Positions 7,938 through 19,193 of a stretch of DNA of 64,000 bases are shown in pieces; positions within the stretch are counted from its first letter, which is position 1, and each line of letters starts with the position of its first letter. This DNA comes from CAVOHU01 sp963817885 (GTDB taxonomy: Bacteria > Acidobacteriota > Vicinamibacteria > Vicinamibacterales > JAKQTR01). Position numbers and translations under genes: made by a program. Below the pieces are notes generated by a model. That model saw nothing but the letters and a program-made list of their open reading frames with translations. It did no database searches and was not told where the DNA came from. The stretch is from NCBI GenBank assembly GCA_963817885.1, contig CAWFQE010000003.1:310001-374000 (forward strand), read 5' to 3'.

Positions 7938-9344
7938 ATGGCTGGCCGCTTCGTCCTGCACCTGTCCAGGCTCGTCGTGCCCAGGCGGCGGTTGCGCCGC
8001 TCATCGACGGCTGCCGCCGGCCTGACGCTCGCCCTGCTGCTCGGCGTCACGAGCAGCGCCGCTGTCCGGCCGCCCAAGCTCAATTACCAGACCACGACGC
8101 TGCCGAACGGGCTGCAGCTGATCCTGCTCGAGGACCACTCCACGCCGATCGTTCACCTCGAGCTCTGGTATCACGTTGGATCGAAGGACGAGCGTCCCGG
8201 CCGCACCGGTTTCGCGCACCTGTTCGAGCACATGATGTTCAAGGGGTCGAAGAACGTCTTGCCCGAGCAGCACACATCGATGATCTCGAGCGTCGGCGGA
8301 TTGAGCAACGCGTACACGACCGAAGACGTGACCGTGTTCTGGGAGACGGTGCCCTCGCAGTACCTGCCGCTGGTCCTGTGGCTGGAAGCCGACCGGATGG
8401 CGACGCTGCGCATCGAGAAGGACAGCTTCACCCGCGAGCGTGAGGTCGTGAAGGAAGAGCGGCGGACGCGGATCGAGAGCCAGCCGTACGGCCGCGTCTC
8501 CGAGATCATCTACGACCAGGCGTTCACGGTACACCCTTACAAGCACACCACGATCGGGTCGATGGCGGATCTGGAGGCGGCGTCGATCGACGATGTCCGC
8601 GATTTCTACCGGACCTACTACGTGCCCGAGAACGCGACCGTGGCGCTGGTCGGCGATTTCGATTCCGCGCAGGCCGTCGACCTCGCGGCGAAGTACCTGG
8701 GACGGGTGCCCAAGGCGGATCGCCCCGTGCCAAGGGACATTCCGCAAGAACCGCCGCCAAAGGGCCCGCGCCGGGTGACCCTCGAGGAGAGCTATCCGCT
8801 TCCCGTCGTCGTCGTGGCGCATCACATCACCTACGACGGGCATCCGGACTCCTATCCGCTGCAGGTGGCGTCGAAGATCCTCTCCGACGGCCAGAGCTCG
8901 CGCATCTACCGCAAGCTGGTCTACGAGCGCGGTCTTGCCCTGGCTGCCTTCGGCGGGGGCAACTTCACCGAGCAGCCGAACCTGTTTTTCGCCGTCGCGA
9001 TCGTTCAGCCTGGTCACACACCCCAGGAGGCCGAGAAGGCGCTCTGCGAGGAGCTGGATCGCCTGCGGGCCGAGCCGGTGAGCGAGGCCGACCTGCAGCG
9101 CGCCAAGAACCAGTTTGCACGCGACTACGTCGTCGGGCGGGAGACGGACCAGCAGAAGGCGTCGGCGCTGGCGCATGCCGCCGTCATCCACAAGGACGTC
9201 TCGACCGCGGATGGCGAGTTCGACATCTTCATGAACCTGAAGGCGCCGGACATCCAGCGCGTGGCGCGGACCTATTTCACGCCCGAGAGCCGGCTGGTCA
9301 TCACGATCCTGCCGAAGAGTTTCCCGAAGGGGGGCGCGCAATGA
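7938..9344 (+). CDS. M16-family zinc peptidase, catalytic partner
   Basis: A 468-residue exported protein with an Arg-rich N-terminus and signal peptide (residues 1-43). The inverted zinc motif H-L-F-E-H (His94, Glu97, His98) is followed by the distal Glu in E-D-V-T-V-F-W-E-T. The second M16 half (about residues 230-460) includes R-x-Y-R-K-L-V-Y-E-R-G-L-A. It resembles pitrilysin and processing-peptidase chains. The next gene overlaps by 4 nt (ATGA) and encodes an M16 protein without the zinc motif, so a catalytic/regulatory heterodimer in the periplasm is likely. A -10-like CATAAT lies only 7 nt before the ATG. Confidence 0.85.
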   Translation: MAGRFVLHLSRLVVPRRRLRRSSTAAAGLTLALLLGVTSSAAVRPPKLNYQTTTLPNGLQLILLEDHSTPIVHLELWYHVGSKDERPGRTGFAHLFEHMMFKGSKNVLPEQHTSMISSVGGLSNAYTTEDVTVFWETVPSQYLPLVLWLEADRMATLRIEKDSFTREREVVKEERRTRIESQPYGRVSEIIYDQAFTVHPYKHTTIGSMADLEAASIDDVRDFYRTYYVPENATVALVGDFDSAQAVDLAAKYLGRVPKADRPVPRDIPQEPPPKGPRRVTLEESYPLPVVVVAHHITYDGHPDSYPLQVASKILSDGQSSRIYRKLVYERGLALAAFGGGNFTEQPNLFFAVAIVQPGHTPQEAEKALCEELDRLRAEPVSEADLQRAKNQFARDYVVGRETDQQKASALAHAAVIHKDVSTADGEFDIFMNLKAPDIQRVARTYFTPESRLVITILPKSFPKGGAQ

Positions 9345-11566
9345 GGCCGGTGCCGAGGTTCGCCACCGCGGCGTTGCTGCTGGCCTCCTGCGTGATCGCG
9401 CCTCACCAGGCTGCCGCGCAGGCACGCAACTGGCCGAGCGAGTCCGCACCGCGTCCCCTGCCCGCGCGCCCGTTCAACTTTCCGCCCTACCAGGTGCGTA
9501 CGCTGCCAAACGGCATGCAGGTCGTGGTCGTCGTGCACACCCAGCAGCCCGTGGTCAGCATGCGTCTGCTCGTCCGGGCCGGATGCGCCCAGGACCCTCC
9601 GGGCAAAGCCGGGGTTTCCAACCTGGTGGCGGCCCTGCTGGACCAGGGCACCACGACACGCAGCGCCCAGCAGATCGCCGGCGCGATCGACACGGTCGGC
9701 GGGGAATTGCGGACCGGCGCGGGCACCGATCTCAGCTTCGGCGCGGTCACCGTCATGAAGGACAGCCTCGAACTCGGCCTGGAGCTGCTGTCGGACACGA
9801 TCCGCAACCCGGCGTTCGCCAACGAGGAACTGGAACGCCAGCGGCAGCAGGTCCGTTCCGCCCTGCGGGTGACCAATGACGATCCCGGCTACGTCGCCAC
9901 CACCGTCTTCGAGCGGATGATCTACGGATCCCACCCGTACGGAATGCCGGGCAATGGAACGCTCGATACGATCGACCGCATCAGCCGCGACGATCTCATC
10001 GCGTTCCACCGGGCGTACTTCGCTCCGAACAACAGCCTGTTCGCCATCGTCGGCGACGTGACGGTTGACGAGGCCATCGCCGCGGTCACCCGTGTGTTCG
10101 GCCCGTGGGCCCGCAAAGAGGTGCCGGCCATCGTCGCAGGCGAAACGCCGGCCCCCAAAAGGCGGCTGGTGGTCGTCGACAAGCCCGATGCGGTGCAGAC
10201 CGAGATCCGGATCGGCCACATCGGGATCCCGCGAAAGCAGCGGGACTTCCTGCCCCTGGATCTTGCAGTCAGAATCCTGGGCGGGGAGGGCAGCAACCGC
10301 CTGCACCAGGTCCTGCGCATCGACCGCGGCCTCGCGTACGGCGCCAGCGCCGAGCTGAACACGTACAAGATGACGGGCGACCTCGCGGCGACGACCGAGA
10401 CGCGCTCCGAGGCGACCGGCGAGGTGCTGCGCCTGATGATCGACGAGTTCTTCCGCCTCCAGCGCGAGCCCGTGCGCGAACGGGAACTCGAGAACGCGAA
10501 GGACTACCTGACCGGCAACTTTCCCCTCTCCCTGCAGACTCCGGACGCGATTGCGTCCCAGGTGCTGACGCAGCTCTTCTACGACCTGCCGCTCGAGGAA
10601 CTGCAGACCTACCGCCGGCGCGTCGGCAATGTCAGCGTCGAGGACATCCAGTGGGTGGCCCGCACCTACCTCAAGCCCGATCAGCTGTCGATGGTGCTGG
10701 TCGGCAACGTGTCGGCCTTCGCGGATCAGCTCCGGGGGGTGGGATTCCGCAGCTTCGAGACCGTGCCGCTCGGCGAACTCGACCTGGCCGAAGCCGACTT
10801 CCGGCGGCACAAGCCGCTGGCATCGCCCGCGCTCCCGCCAGGCCGGTTGCAGGTCCGGCCCGAGCCGGATCCGGGACAGAAGGCCCTGAAGGAAGACTGG
10901 CCGGCGGCCAAGGCCGTGGTGATGCGCGCGGTGCAGGCAATCGGAGGACTGGACCGGCTGCAGGCCGTCAAGACGCTCACGGCCACCGCGACCACGGTGC
11001 TGTACTCGCCGGACGGCCAGTTGAAGGCCGACACCAAGACCTATATCGAGTACCCCGACCGCTTCCGCGTCGATGCCAGGCTGCCGGGCGCCACGCTGGT
11101 CCAGACCTATGCCGATGGCGACGCGTGGATCAAGGATCCGAATGGCGTCCACGACGCGCCGGATGGCATGCGCGACCAGATCCGGATGAGCGTCCGGCGC
11201 GACCTCATCGCCGTGCTGGTGGCCGCCGCCAATGACAAGGTGACCGGACGACTGTTGCCGCCGGAACGGGGCGAGGGCGACCGGCCGTTCGACGTGGTGG
11301 AACTGCAGGGCGCCAGCCTCGGCACGCTCCGGCTCTACGTCGCGCCGGACACCGGGCGCGTGGCGCGCATGTCGTACGAGATGCGCGGGCCGTCGGGCAC
11401 CGAGGCGTTCACCGAGGACTACTCGCAGTACGGACAGGTTGATGGCGTGTGGCTACCGGCCAAGTCGGTCGTGATGCGGGAAGGCACGCCCGTCGTCGAG
11501 CGCACCGTCACGTCGTTTGCCGTGAACCAGGCGCTGCCGCCCGAACTGTTCAAGAAGCCTCAATGA
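9341..11566 (+). CDS. M16-family non-catalytic partner with extra C-terminal domain
   Basis: A 741-residue protein with signal peptide (cleavage after A-A-A-Q, near residue 27). Two M16 domains span about 45-500. The position of the zinc motif reads S-N-L-V-A-A-L-L-D, so both His and the Glu are absent. R-x-Y-G-A-x-A and the Arg/Tyr substrate-binding features remain in the second half. Residues about 520-741 form a separate beta-rich domain (I-E-Y-P-D-R-F-R-V, then Y-A-D-G-D-A-W-I) similar to outer-membrane lipoprotein-sorting folds. The 4-nt overlap with the catalytic gene implies stoichiometric translation. Confidence 0.8.
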   Translation: MRPVPRFATAALLLASCVIAPHQAAAQARNWPSESAPRPLPARPFNFPPYQVRTLPNGMQVVVVVHTQQPVVSMRLLVRAGCAQDPPGKAGVSNLVAALLDQGTTTRSAQQIAGAIDTVGGELRTGAGTDLSFGAVTVMKDSLELGLELLSDTIRNPAFANEELERQRQQVRSALRVTNDDPGYVATTVFERMIYGSHPYGMPGNGTLDTIDRISRDDLIAFHRAYFAPNNSLFAIVGDVTVDEAIAAVTRVFGPWARKEVPAIVAGETPAPKRRLVVVDKPDAVQTEIRIGHIGIPRKQRDFLPLDLAVRILGGEGSNRLHQVLRIDRGLAYGASAELNTYKMTGDLAATTETRSEATGEVLRLMIDEFFRLQREPVRERELENAKDYLTGNFPLSLQTPDAIASQVLTQLFYDLPLEELQTYRRRVGNVSVEDIQWVARTYLKPDQLSMVLVGNVSAFADQLRGVGFRSFETVPLGELDLAEADFRRHKPLASPALPPGRLQVRPEPDPGQKALKEDWPAAKAVVMRAVQAIGGLDRLQAVKTLTATATTVLYSPDGQLKADTKTYIEYPDRFRVDARLPGATLVQTYADGDAWIKDPNGVHDAPDGMRDQIRMSVRRDLIAVLVAAANDKVTGRLLPPERGEGDRPFDVVELQGASLGTLRLYVAPDTGRVARMSYEMRGPSGTEAFTEDYSQYGQVDGVWLPAKSVVMREGTPVVERTVTSFAVNQALPPELFKKPQ

Positions 11567-11618
11567 TCTTCGCACCCAGCCGAACCCTCGTCTTCGCCGG
11601 AATCTAGGTCGACCTCGG

Positions 11619-12752
11619 ATGGCCACCGTCATGATTTCGTGCGGCGAGGCGTCGGGCGACCTCTACGCGGCCGCGCTCGCCACGGAGATTCTCGACCTGC
11701 GCCCGGGCACGCGCCTGTTCGGCCTGGGCGGCGAGCGGCTTCGTGCGACGGGCGCAGAGCTGGTCGGCGACTACCATGGGCTGGCAGTGACGGGACTGAG
11801 CGAGGCCATCCGCGTGCTGCCGCGCGCCCTGCGCATGCACCGGGCGATGGTGTCCCGCGCAAAGGCGGACCGGCCTGACGTGCTGGTGGTCATCGACTTT
11901 CCCGACTTCAATTTCCGTCTCGCCAAATCGATCCGCAGTCTGGGTGTCCCGGTGGTCTACTACATCTGTCCCCAGATCTGGGCGTGGAGACCCGGCCGGA
12001 TGCGGGTGATCAAGCGCCTGGTCGATCAGGCGCTGGTCATCTTTCCCTTCGAGGAGAGGCTCTACAAGGAGGCGGACGTGCCGGTGGAGTTCGTCGGCCA
12101 TCCGCTGCTCGACATCGCCAGGGCCACCGAGCCGCGCGACGCGTTTCTGCGCAGCTCCGGGCTCGATCCGGCCTTGCCCACGCTGGCGCTGCTTCCCGGA
12201 AGCCGCATCAACGAGGTGCGTGCCATCCTGCCGACGCTCGCCGAGGCCGTGCCGATCATTCGCGCGCGTGTCCCGAACGTCCAGTTCCTGGTCGCGCGCG
12301 CGTCGAATGTCCCGGCCGAGGCCTTCGACGTTCTGACCTCGTCTGGCGTGGCGCCAATCACGATCCTCGAGGATCGCGCCGACGACGTGCTCGGCGCGTC
12401 GGACGCCGTGATCACCGCATCGGGAACGGCGACCGTCCAGGCGGCCATCCACCAATGCCCGATGGTGATCGTCTATCGACTGTCCGATCTGACGTATCGG
12501 CTCGGGCGGAGATTCGTTCGCGTCGACACCTACGGGATGGTGAACCTCATCGCCGGCGAGCGCGTGGTGCCCGAACTCATCCAGGACCAGTTCACCCCCG
12601 ACGCCGTGGCGGAGCGGGCCGTCGCGTTCCTGACCGATTCGACCCTCGCCGAGAGCACCCGGTACCGGCTGCGCGAGGTCCGCGCGCGGCTCGGGCTTGC
12701 GGGGGCCAGCCGTCGCGCGGCGCAGGCCGTGCTGCGCACGTGCCGGGCGTGA
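11619..12752 (+). CDS. lpxB: Lipid-A-disaccharide synthase
   Basis: A 377-residue GT-B glycosyltransferase of family GT19. It joins UDP-diacylglucosamine and lipid X to form the lipid A disaccharide at the inner face of the cytoplasmic membrane. It begins with S-C-G-E-A-S-G-D-L-Y-A, followed by G-L-G-G-E, then D-F-P-D-F-N-F-R-L-A and Y-Y-I-C-P-Q-I-W-A-W-R-P-G-R. L-L-P-G-S-R-I-N-E-V begins the nucleotide-sugar domain, with S-G-T-A-T-V-Q-A and Y-R-L-S-D-L-T-Y near the C-terminus. All are family signatures. lpxA and lpxC are not in the window. 97 nt separate it from the next gene. Confidence 0.95.
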   Translation: MATVMISCGEASGDLYAAALATEILDLRPGTRLFGLGGERLRATGAELVGDYHGLAVTGLSEAIRVLPRALRMHRAMVSRAKADRPDVLVVIDFPDFNFRLAKSIRSLGVPVVYYICPQIWAWRPGRMRVIKRLVDQALVIFPFEERLYKEADVPVEFVGHPLLDIARATEPRDAFLRSSGLDPALPTLALLPGSRINEVRAILPTLAEAVPIIRARVPNVQFLVARASNVPAEAFDVLTSSGVAPITILEDRADDVLGASDAVITASGTATVQAAIHQCPMVIVYRLSDLTYRLGRRFVRVDTYGMVNLIAGERVVPELIQDQFTPDAVAERAVAFLTDSTLAESTRYRLREVRARLGLAGASRRAAQAVLRTCRA

Positions 12753-12849
12753 ACCTCACACACGTCCCCGTGTCGGCCACTGCCGGGGCGATGCATGCGA
12801 CACGGATCCGCGTTGCGCGCTTCGCGCCGTTCCGGACTAGACTTATCGC

Positions 12850-13461
12850 ATGCGCCACAGGTTTCTGAAGCCGGGTGTGATCGTGGCGATGCTCGCCGCA
12901 GCGAGCGTCGCCGGCGTCTCGGCAACCGTGCTCGTGCCTGCCGATCTGGGCGATCTCGTGACCGGGGCGCAGTCGGTGGTGCACGGACGCGTGGCCGCCA
13001 TCCGGGCCATCCGTTCGGATGATCGCGGAACCGAGACGCTGGTCACGCTCCAGGTGGCCGGCTATTTCAAGGGACAGGGCGGGCGGGAGGTGGTCTTCCG
13101 CGTGCCGGGCGGCGAGATGGGGCGCTATCGCACCATCGTGGTCGGCGCGCCGACCTTCCGCGAAGGCGACGAGGTGGTGTGCTTCCTGAAGGGCGTCGCG
13201 CCCGAACTTCCCACCCTCGTCGGCTTCAGCCAGGGAGCCCTTCGCGTCGTGTCAGACGGGGCCGGCGTACGCCGCGTGCTCGCCCCGCCCGTGCGGCAGG
13301 AGCAGCCGGAACGTGTCGTGCGAGGAGAGGGGTACAAGCGTCTGATGACGCTCGACCAGTTCGCGGTCGAGCTCCGCGAGGTCGAGCGCCTCAGGCTGCA
13401 GCGCGAGCAGGGGAGAGACCCGTCTCGGACGCCTCGAAGGCAGCAGCAGGAGGGCCGATGA
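12850..13461 (+). CDS. Exported protein of unknown function
   Basis: A 203-residue protein with a signal peptide (residues 1-25, ending V-S-A-T). The mature part is beta-rich: L-V-T-G-A-Q-S-V-V-H-G-R-V, then V-T-L-Q-V-A-G-Y-F-K-G and F-R-V-P-G-G-E-M-G-R-Y. It ends in a long Arg/Gln-rich helix. I do not recognise a named family; the pattern V-H-G-R-V...V-x-G-x-x-K-G suggests an OB-like secreted domain. A TAGACT hexamer ends 6 nt before the ATG. The stop overlaps the metalloprotease start (ATGA), and the genes up to 15217 are coupled in the same way, so it probably serves a shared export-related role. Confidence 0.6.
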   Translation: MRHRFLKPGVIVAMLAAASVAGVSATVLVPADLGDLVTGAQSVVHGRVAAIRAIRSDDRGTETLVTLQVAGYFKGQGGREVVFRVPGGEMGRYRTIVVGAPTFREGDEVVCFLKGVAPELPTLVGFSQGALRVVSDGAGVRRVLAPPVRQEQPERVVRGEGYKRLMTLDQFAVELREVERLRLQREQGRDPSRTPRRQQQEGR

Positions 13462-14495
13462 GGGCATTCACCTGCCGGCGACTGCCAGCGTCCCGGGGCG
13501 GCAAACGCCTGGTGATGGGCCTTGCCCTGGCGCTTGGGGTCGGTGTCACCTCACCTGCTGAGGCCTACCTGAAATTCGGGACGACTATCGGCACCCGACA
13601 GGTCACCTTGCGCTGGAATCGGCTGCCGATTCGTTACTACGTCTCCGACCTTGGCGCGGCGGGTGTGAGCCCATCACAACTGCAGTCGGCCATTGAACAG
13701 TCCTTCAGCACGTGGGCCGCGGTCGCCACCGCGACGTTGAGCTCGCAGGACGTCGGGATGACAGGCGTCGCTCCATCCCGCGGCGACGGGATGACGGTGC
13801 TGGGATTCCAGAACCGCCCGGACCTCGACCGCGTGCTCGGATCCACCAGCTTCGTCGTGGACACGCAGACCGGCGAGCTCCTCGAAGCCGACATCTTCTT
13901 CAACACGACGTTTCCCTGGTCGGTCGCCGCCGCGGGCGAGCAGGGTCGATACGATCTGCAGTCCATCGCCACCCACGAAATCGGTCACCTGCTCGGACTC
14001 GGTCACTCGGCCATGGGCGAAACCCAGGTCATCCCGGGCGGGCGTCGGGTGATCGCCGCCGAATCGACGATGTTCCCGATCGCGTTCACGGCCGGCAGCA
14101 TCGACGGCCGCGTGCTGCGGGCGGACGACGTCGCCGGCATTGGCGATGTCTATCCAGGGCCGGGTTTCGGGGACAAGGGCAGCATCAGCGGCAAGGTCAC
14201 GAAGAACGGGAGCGGCGTCTTCGGCGCGCACATCGAGGCGTTCAACACCGGGACGGGGGCGATCGTCGGCGGATTCGCGCTCGGCGACGACGGGTCGTTC
14301 GGGATCGCCGGGCTCGATGCCGGCGCCTACGTCGTGCGCGTCGAGCCGCTCGACGATGCGGATACCGCGAGCTTCTTCGATCCTGCGGGACCGGCAGTCG
14401 ACCTGGGATTTCGAGTGACCTATTTCCAGCAGCTGGTCATCGTGCCCAAGGGCGGGGGCGCCACGGGCATCGAGATCAAGGTGGTCGCGCAGTGA
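13458..14495 (+). CDS. Matrixin-like metalloprotease with C-terminal carboxypeptidase-regulatory-like domain
   Basis: A 345-residue exported protein. The N-terminal region contains a signal-like hydrophobic stretch (L-A-L-A-L-G-V-G-V-T-S-P-A-E-A). The catalytic domain carries the metzincin zinc motif H-E-I-G-H-L-L-G-L-G-H (His173, Glu174, His177, His183) and the Met-turn S-T-M-F-P. Before it, residues 45-90 read as the matrixin start (W-N-R-L-P-I-R-Y-Y-V, then A-I-E-Q-S-F-S-T-W). Residues about 240-345 form a beta-sandwich (G-S-I-S-G-K-V, then G-L-D-A-G-A-Y-V-V-R-V). It overlaps both neighbours by 4 nt (ATGA before, GTGA after). Confidence 0.8.
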   Translation: MRAFTCRRLPASRGGKRLVMGLALALGVGVTSPAEAYLKFGTTIGTRQVTLRWNRLPIRYYVSDLGAAGVSPSQLQSAIEQSFSTWAAVATATLSSQDVGMTGVAPSRGDGMTVLGFQNRPDLDRVLGSTSFVVDTQTGELLEADIFFNTTFPWSVAAAGEQGRYDLQSIATHEIGHLLGLGHSAMGETQVIPGGRRVIAAESTMFPIAFTAGSIDGRVLRADDVAGIGDVYPGPGFGDKGSISGKVTKNGSGVFGAHIEAFNTGTGAIVGGFALGDDGSFGIAGLDAGAYVVRVEPLDDADTASFFDPAGPAVDLGFRVTYFQQLVIVPKGGGATGIEIKVVAQ

Positions 14496-15217
14496 CGCCG
14501 CGGGTTGTCGTGCCTGGCCTGGCCTGCGGCGTCCTGCTCCTGAGCCTGTCGAACGCCGCCGCCGATCAGGTCAGGCCGGCCGTCGTCCAGGTGCGGGTGT
14601 CGCGACCCGAACCGCGGTTCGACGTGAGCCTGGCCTTCGCCTTCTCGGGGACCAGCACGATCGGCTCACAGCAGGCGACCTTCACGCCCAACCAGGCGGG
14701 AGCGCCGCGCTACGTGCTGTTCACCACCGGCACCGATCTCGGTTGGGGCCGGGGCGTCGAAGCGCGAATCGGCTACCACGTGTCGTCCGCGCTCACCATC
14801 GAGGCCGGGCTGTGGTTCACGGTCGCCGACGTGCGGGTCGCGATATCGGGCGATCAGGAAGGCGTGCCAAACGCCAGTTTCACCGGAGAACGGCTGAAGC
14901 AGATGCAGTTCGAAGGTCACCTGCTGCTGGGGCCGCAGCGTCTGCGCTTCGCCCGCGGGCGCGCGCAGCCCTACGTGTCGGTGGGCGGCGGCGCGCTGCG
15001 ACAGCTGCACACGGGAAACACGCTGGCCGAGAACGGGTCGGTCATCGAGGCGGGCGTCGGATTGAGGGTCGGACTCGGGCCCGGGCGATCAGGCGGCGCG
15101 CAGCGATTCGGAGTCAGGTTCGATCTCCGCGAATGCCACGTGCAGGGTGGGTTCCACATCGGTGCCAATCAACGGACCTACCCCGCAGGGATGCTTGGAT
15201 TCTTCCTGGCGATGTAG
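14492..15217 (+). CDS. Exported outer-membrane beta-barrel-like protein
   Basis: A 241-residue protein with a GTG start overlapping the protease stop (GTGA). The signal peptide covers V-P-G-L-A-C-G-V-L-L-L-S-L-S-N-A-A-A. The mature chain alternates hydrophobic and polar residues with Gly turns (F-D-V-S-L-A-F-A-F-S-G, G-V-E-A-R-I-G-Y-H-V, P-Y-V-S-V-G-G-G-A) and ends in F-F-L-A-M. This suits a small outer-membrane barrel of about eight strands. No specific family recognised. Role unknown; its coupling to a secreted protease suggests a surface or export-related unit. Confidence 0.6.
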   Translation: MTPRVVVPGLACGVLLLSLSNAAADQVRPAVVQVRVSRPEPRFDVSLAFAFSGTSTIGSQQATFTPNQAGAPRYVLFTTGTDLGWGRGVEARIGYHVSSALTIEAGLWFTVADVRVAISGDQEGVPNASFTGERLKQMQFEGHLLLGPQRLRFARGRAQPYVSVGGGALRQLHTGNTLAENGSVIEAGVGLRVGLGPGRSGGAQRFGVRFDLRECHVQGGFHIGANQRTYPAGMLGFFLAM

Positions 15218-15318
15218 GATGTTCTGCACGTGTCGGCGTCGAGACGGGGCCCGAGCGAGTGAACGGCCCGGCTACTGAGGGCCGGCCTGGCGCCAGTCAA
15301 AGGGAGTGGACCAGCACG

Positions 15319-15885
15319 ATGAGCGATTCAACCGGCTCGCACGAGGTGGACACCGCGCTGCTCAGGCGCATAGCCGAGGGCGACTCCGAGGCCATCGGTG
15401 AACTCTACGACCGCCACGCGGGCCTCCTGTATGGCCTGCTCCTGCACATTCTGAGAGATGCGACCGAGGCCGAACACGTCCTGCAGGACGTCTTCGTCCA
15501 GGTGCGCGACCAGCTCGATTCGTACCGCCGCTACCTCGGCACGGTCGAGGCATGGCTGATTGGCCTTGCGCGATATCGCGCCGTCGAGCGCCTTCGGTCG
15601 CGGCCCCCCCACGAGCGCGGCCACGACCGGGACGAATCGGGCGCTCAGCAGCGGGGCATGAGGCTCGGCCGCGGCCGGGACCAGCAGGAAGCCTCGGTGG
15701 CGCTGGCCGGTCTGCCCGCCGAACAGCGGCAACTGATCGAGCAGGCCTTTCTCCTCGGCTTCGACCACGTCGAACTGGCCGCGCGCCATCGCCTGCCGAT
15801 CGGGATCGTCGAATCCCGTGTCCGGACCGGCATGAGCGTCCTGGTCGAACAACTGCCCATCCTTTCCCGGATTGAAGAACGATGA
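15319..15885 (+). CDS. ECF-type RNA polymerase sigma factor
   Basis: A 188-residue sigma70-family protein. Region 2 is visible as L-Y-D-R-H-A-G-L-L-Y-G-L-L and A-E-H-V-L-Q-D-V-F-V-Q-V, ending A-W-L-I-G-L-A-R-Y-R-A-V-E-R-L-R. Region 4 follows from about residue 130 (L-P-A-E-Q-R-Q-L-I-E-Q-A-F, H-V-E-L-A, then I-V-E-S-R-V-R-T-G). The linker is long and Arg-rich. The next gene overlaps by 4 nt and encodes a ChrR-like cupin anti-sigma factor, a classic sigma/anti-sigma pair of the SigK/RpoE2-type group. The regulon is unknown; nothing in the window identifies a target promoter. Confidence 0.85.
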   Translation: MSDSTGSHEVDTALLRRIAEGDSEAIGELYDRHAGLLYGLLLHILRDATEAEHVLQDVFVQVRDQLDSYRRYLGTVEAWLIGLARYRAVERLRSRPPHERGHDRDESGAQQRGMRLGRGRDQQEASVALAGLPAEQRQLIEQAFLLGFDHVELAARHRLPIGIVESRVRTGMSVLVEQLPILSRIEER

Positions 15886-16454
15886 GCCCGACAACCCTCG
15901 AAGACATGGTGGCGCTCGACGCGGCCGGGGCCATCGGACGGACCGAGCGGGTCGACGTGCGCTCGCATCTCGCCGCCTCCGCGCCCCAGGAATGGGAGCG
16001 ACTGGGGGCGTTTTACGACGTGGCCATCCTGCTGGCGCTGGCGTTGCCGGCAACGCTTCCGCCATCGGCAGCCGTCCGGCGACGCCTGATGGCGCGGCTC
16101 AAGGGGGAACCCGGTGACGAGCCGGGCGTGCGAACCGTCTCCAGCAGCGACGGACGGTGGGAGGCCGGCAGCACCGAATCGGTCCGCATCAAGCGGCTGG
16201 GCGGAGGCGTCGAGCAGGGACGGGTGGTCCTGCTGGTCGATCTGTCGCCTGGCGCCCAGTTCCCGAGCCGCTCGCACGCGGGGTCGGAGGAGTTGTTCGT
16301 TGTGGACGGTGACGTACTGGTGGGTGGCCGGCGCCTTGGGCCTGGAGACTTCCAGGAAGCCGAGGCCGGCACCGTACACCCGCCTCTGCGCTCGCTGCAG
16401 GGTTGCCGTCTGTTGTTCGTTGTTTCCGCGTTGGACTTCGTGGAGCGCTGGTGA
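15882..16454 (+). CDS. ChrR-like cupin anti-sigma factor
   Basis: A 190-residue protein that starts in the sigma factor stop (ATGA). The N-terminal part (residues 1-70) is helical and suits the sigma-binding anti-sigma domain. Residues about 85-190 are a cupin: G-A-Q-F-P-S-R-S-H-A-G-S-E-E-L-F-V-V-D-G-D, then G-P-G-D-F, and H-P-P-L-R-S. The motif H-x5-E-E pattern fits a metal-binding cupin, as in ChrR, which senses singlet oxygen or organic peroxide stress. The H-x3-C-x2-C zinc motif of classical ChrR is not visible in the N-terminal part, so sensing may differ. Confidence 0.75.
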   Translation: MSPTTLEDMVALDAAGAIGRTERVDVRSHLAASAPQEWERLGAFYDVAILLALALPATLPPSAAVRRRLMARLKGEPGDEPGVRTVSSSDGRWEAGSTESVRIKRLGGGVEQGRVVLLVDLSPGAQFPSRSHAGSEELFVVDGDVLVGGRRLGPGDFQEAEAGTVHPPLRSLQGCRLLFVVSALDFVERW

Positions 16455-16456
16455 TC

Positions 16457-19166
<2,710 letters not shown>

Positions 19167-19193
19167 GACGGCTGGCGGCTGGAGGCTGGCGGC

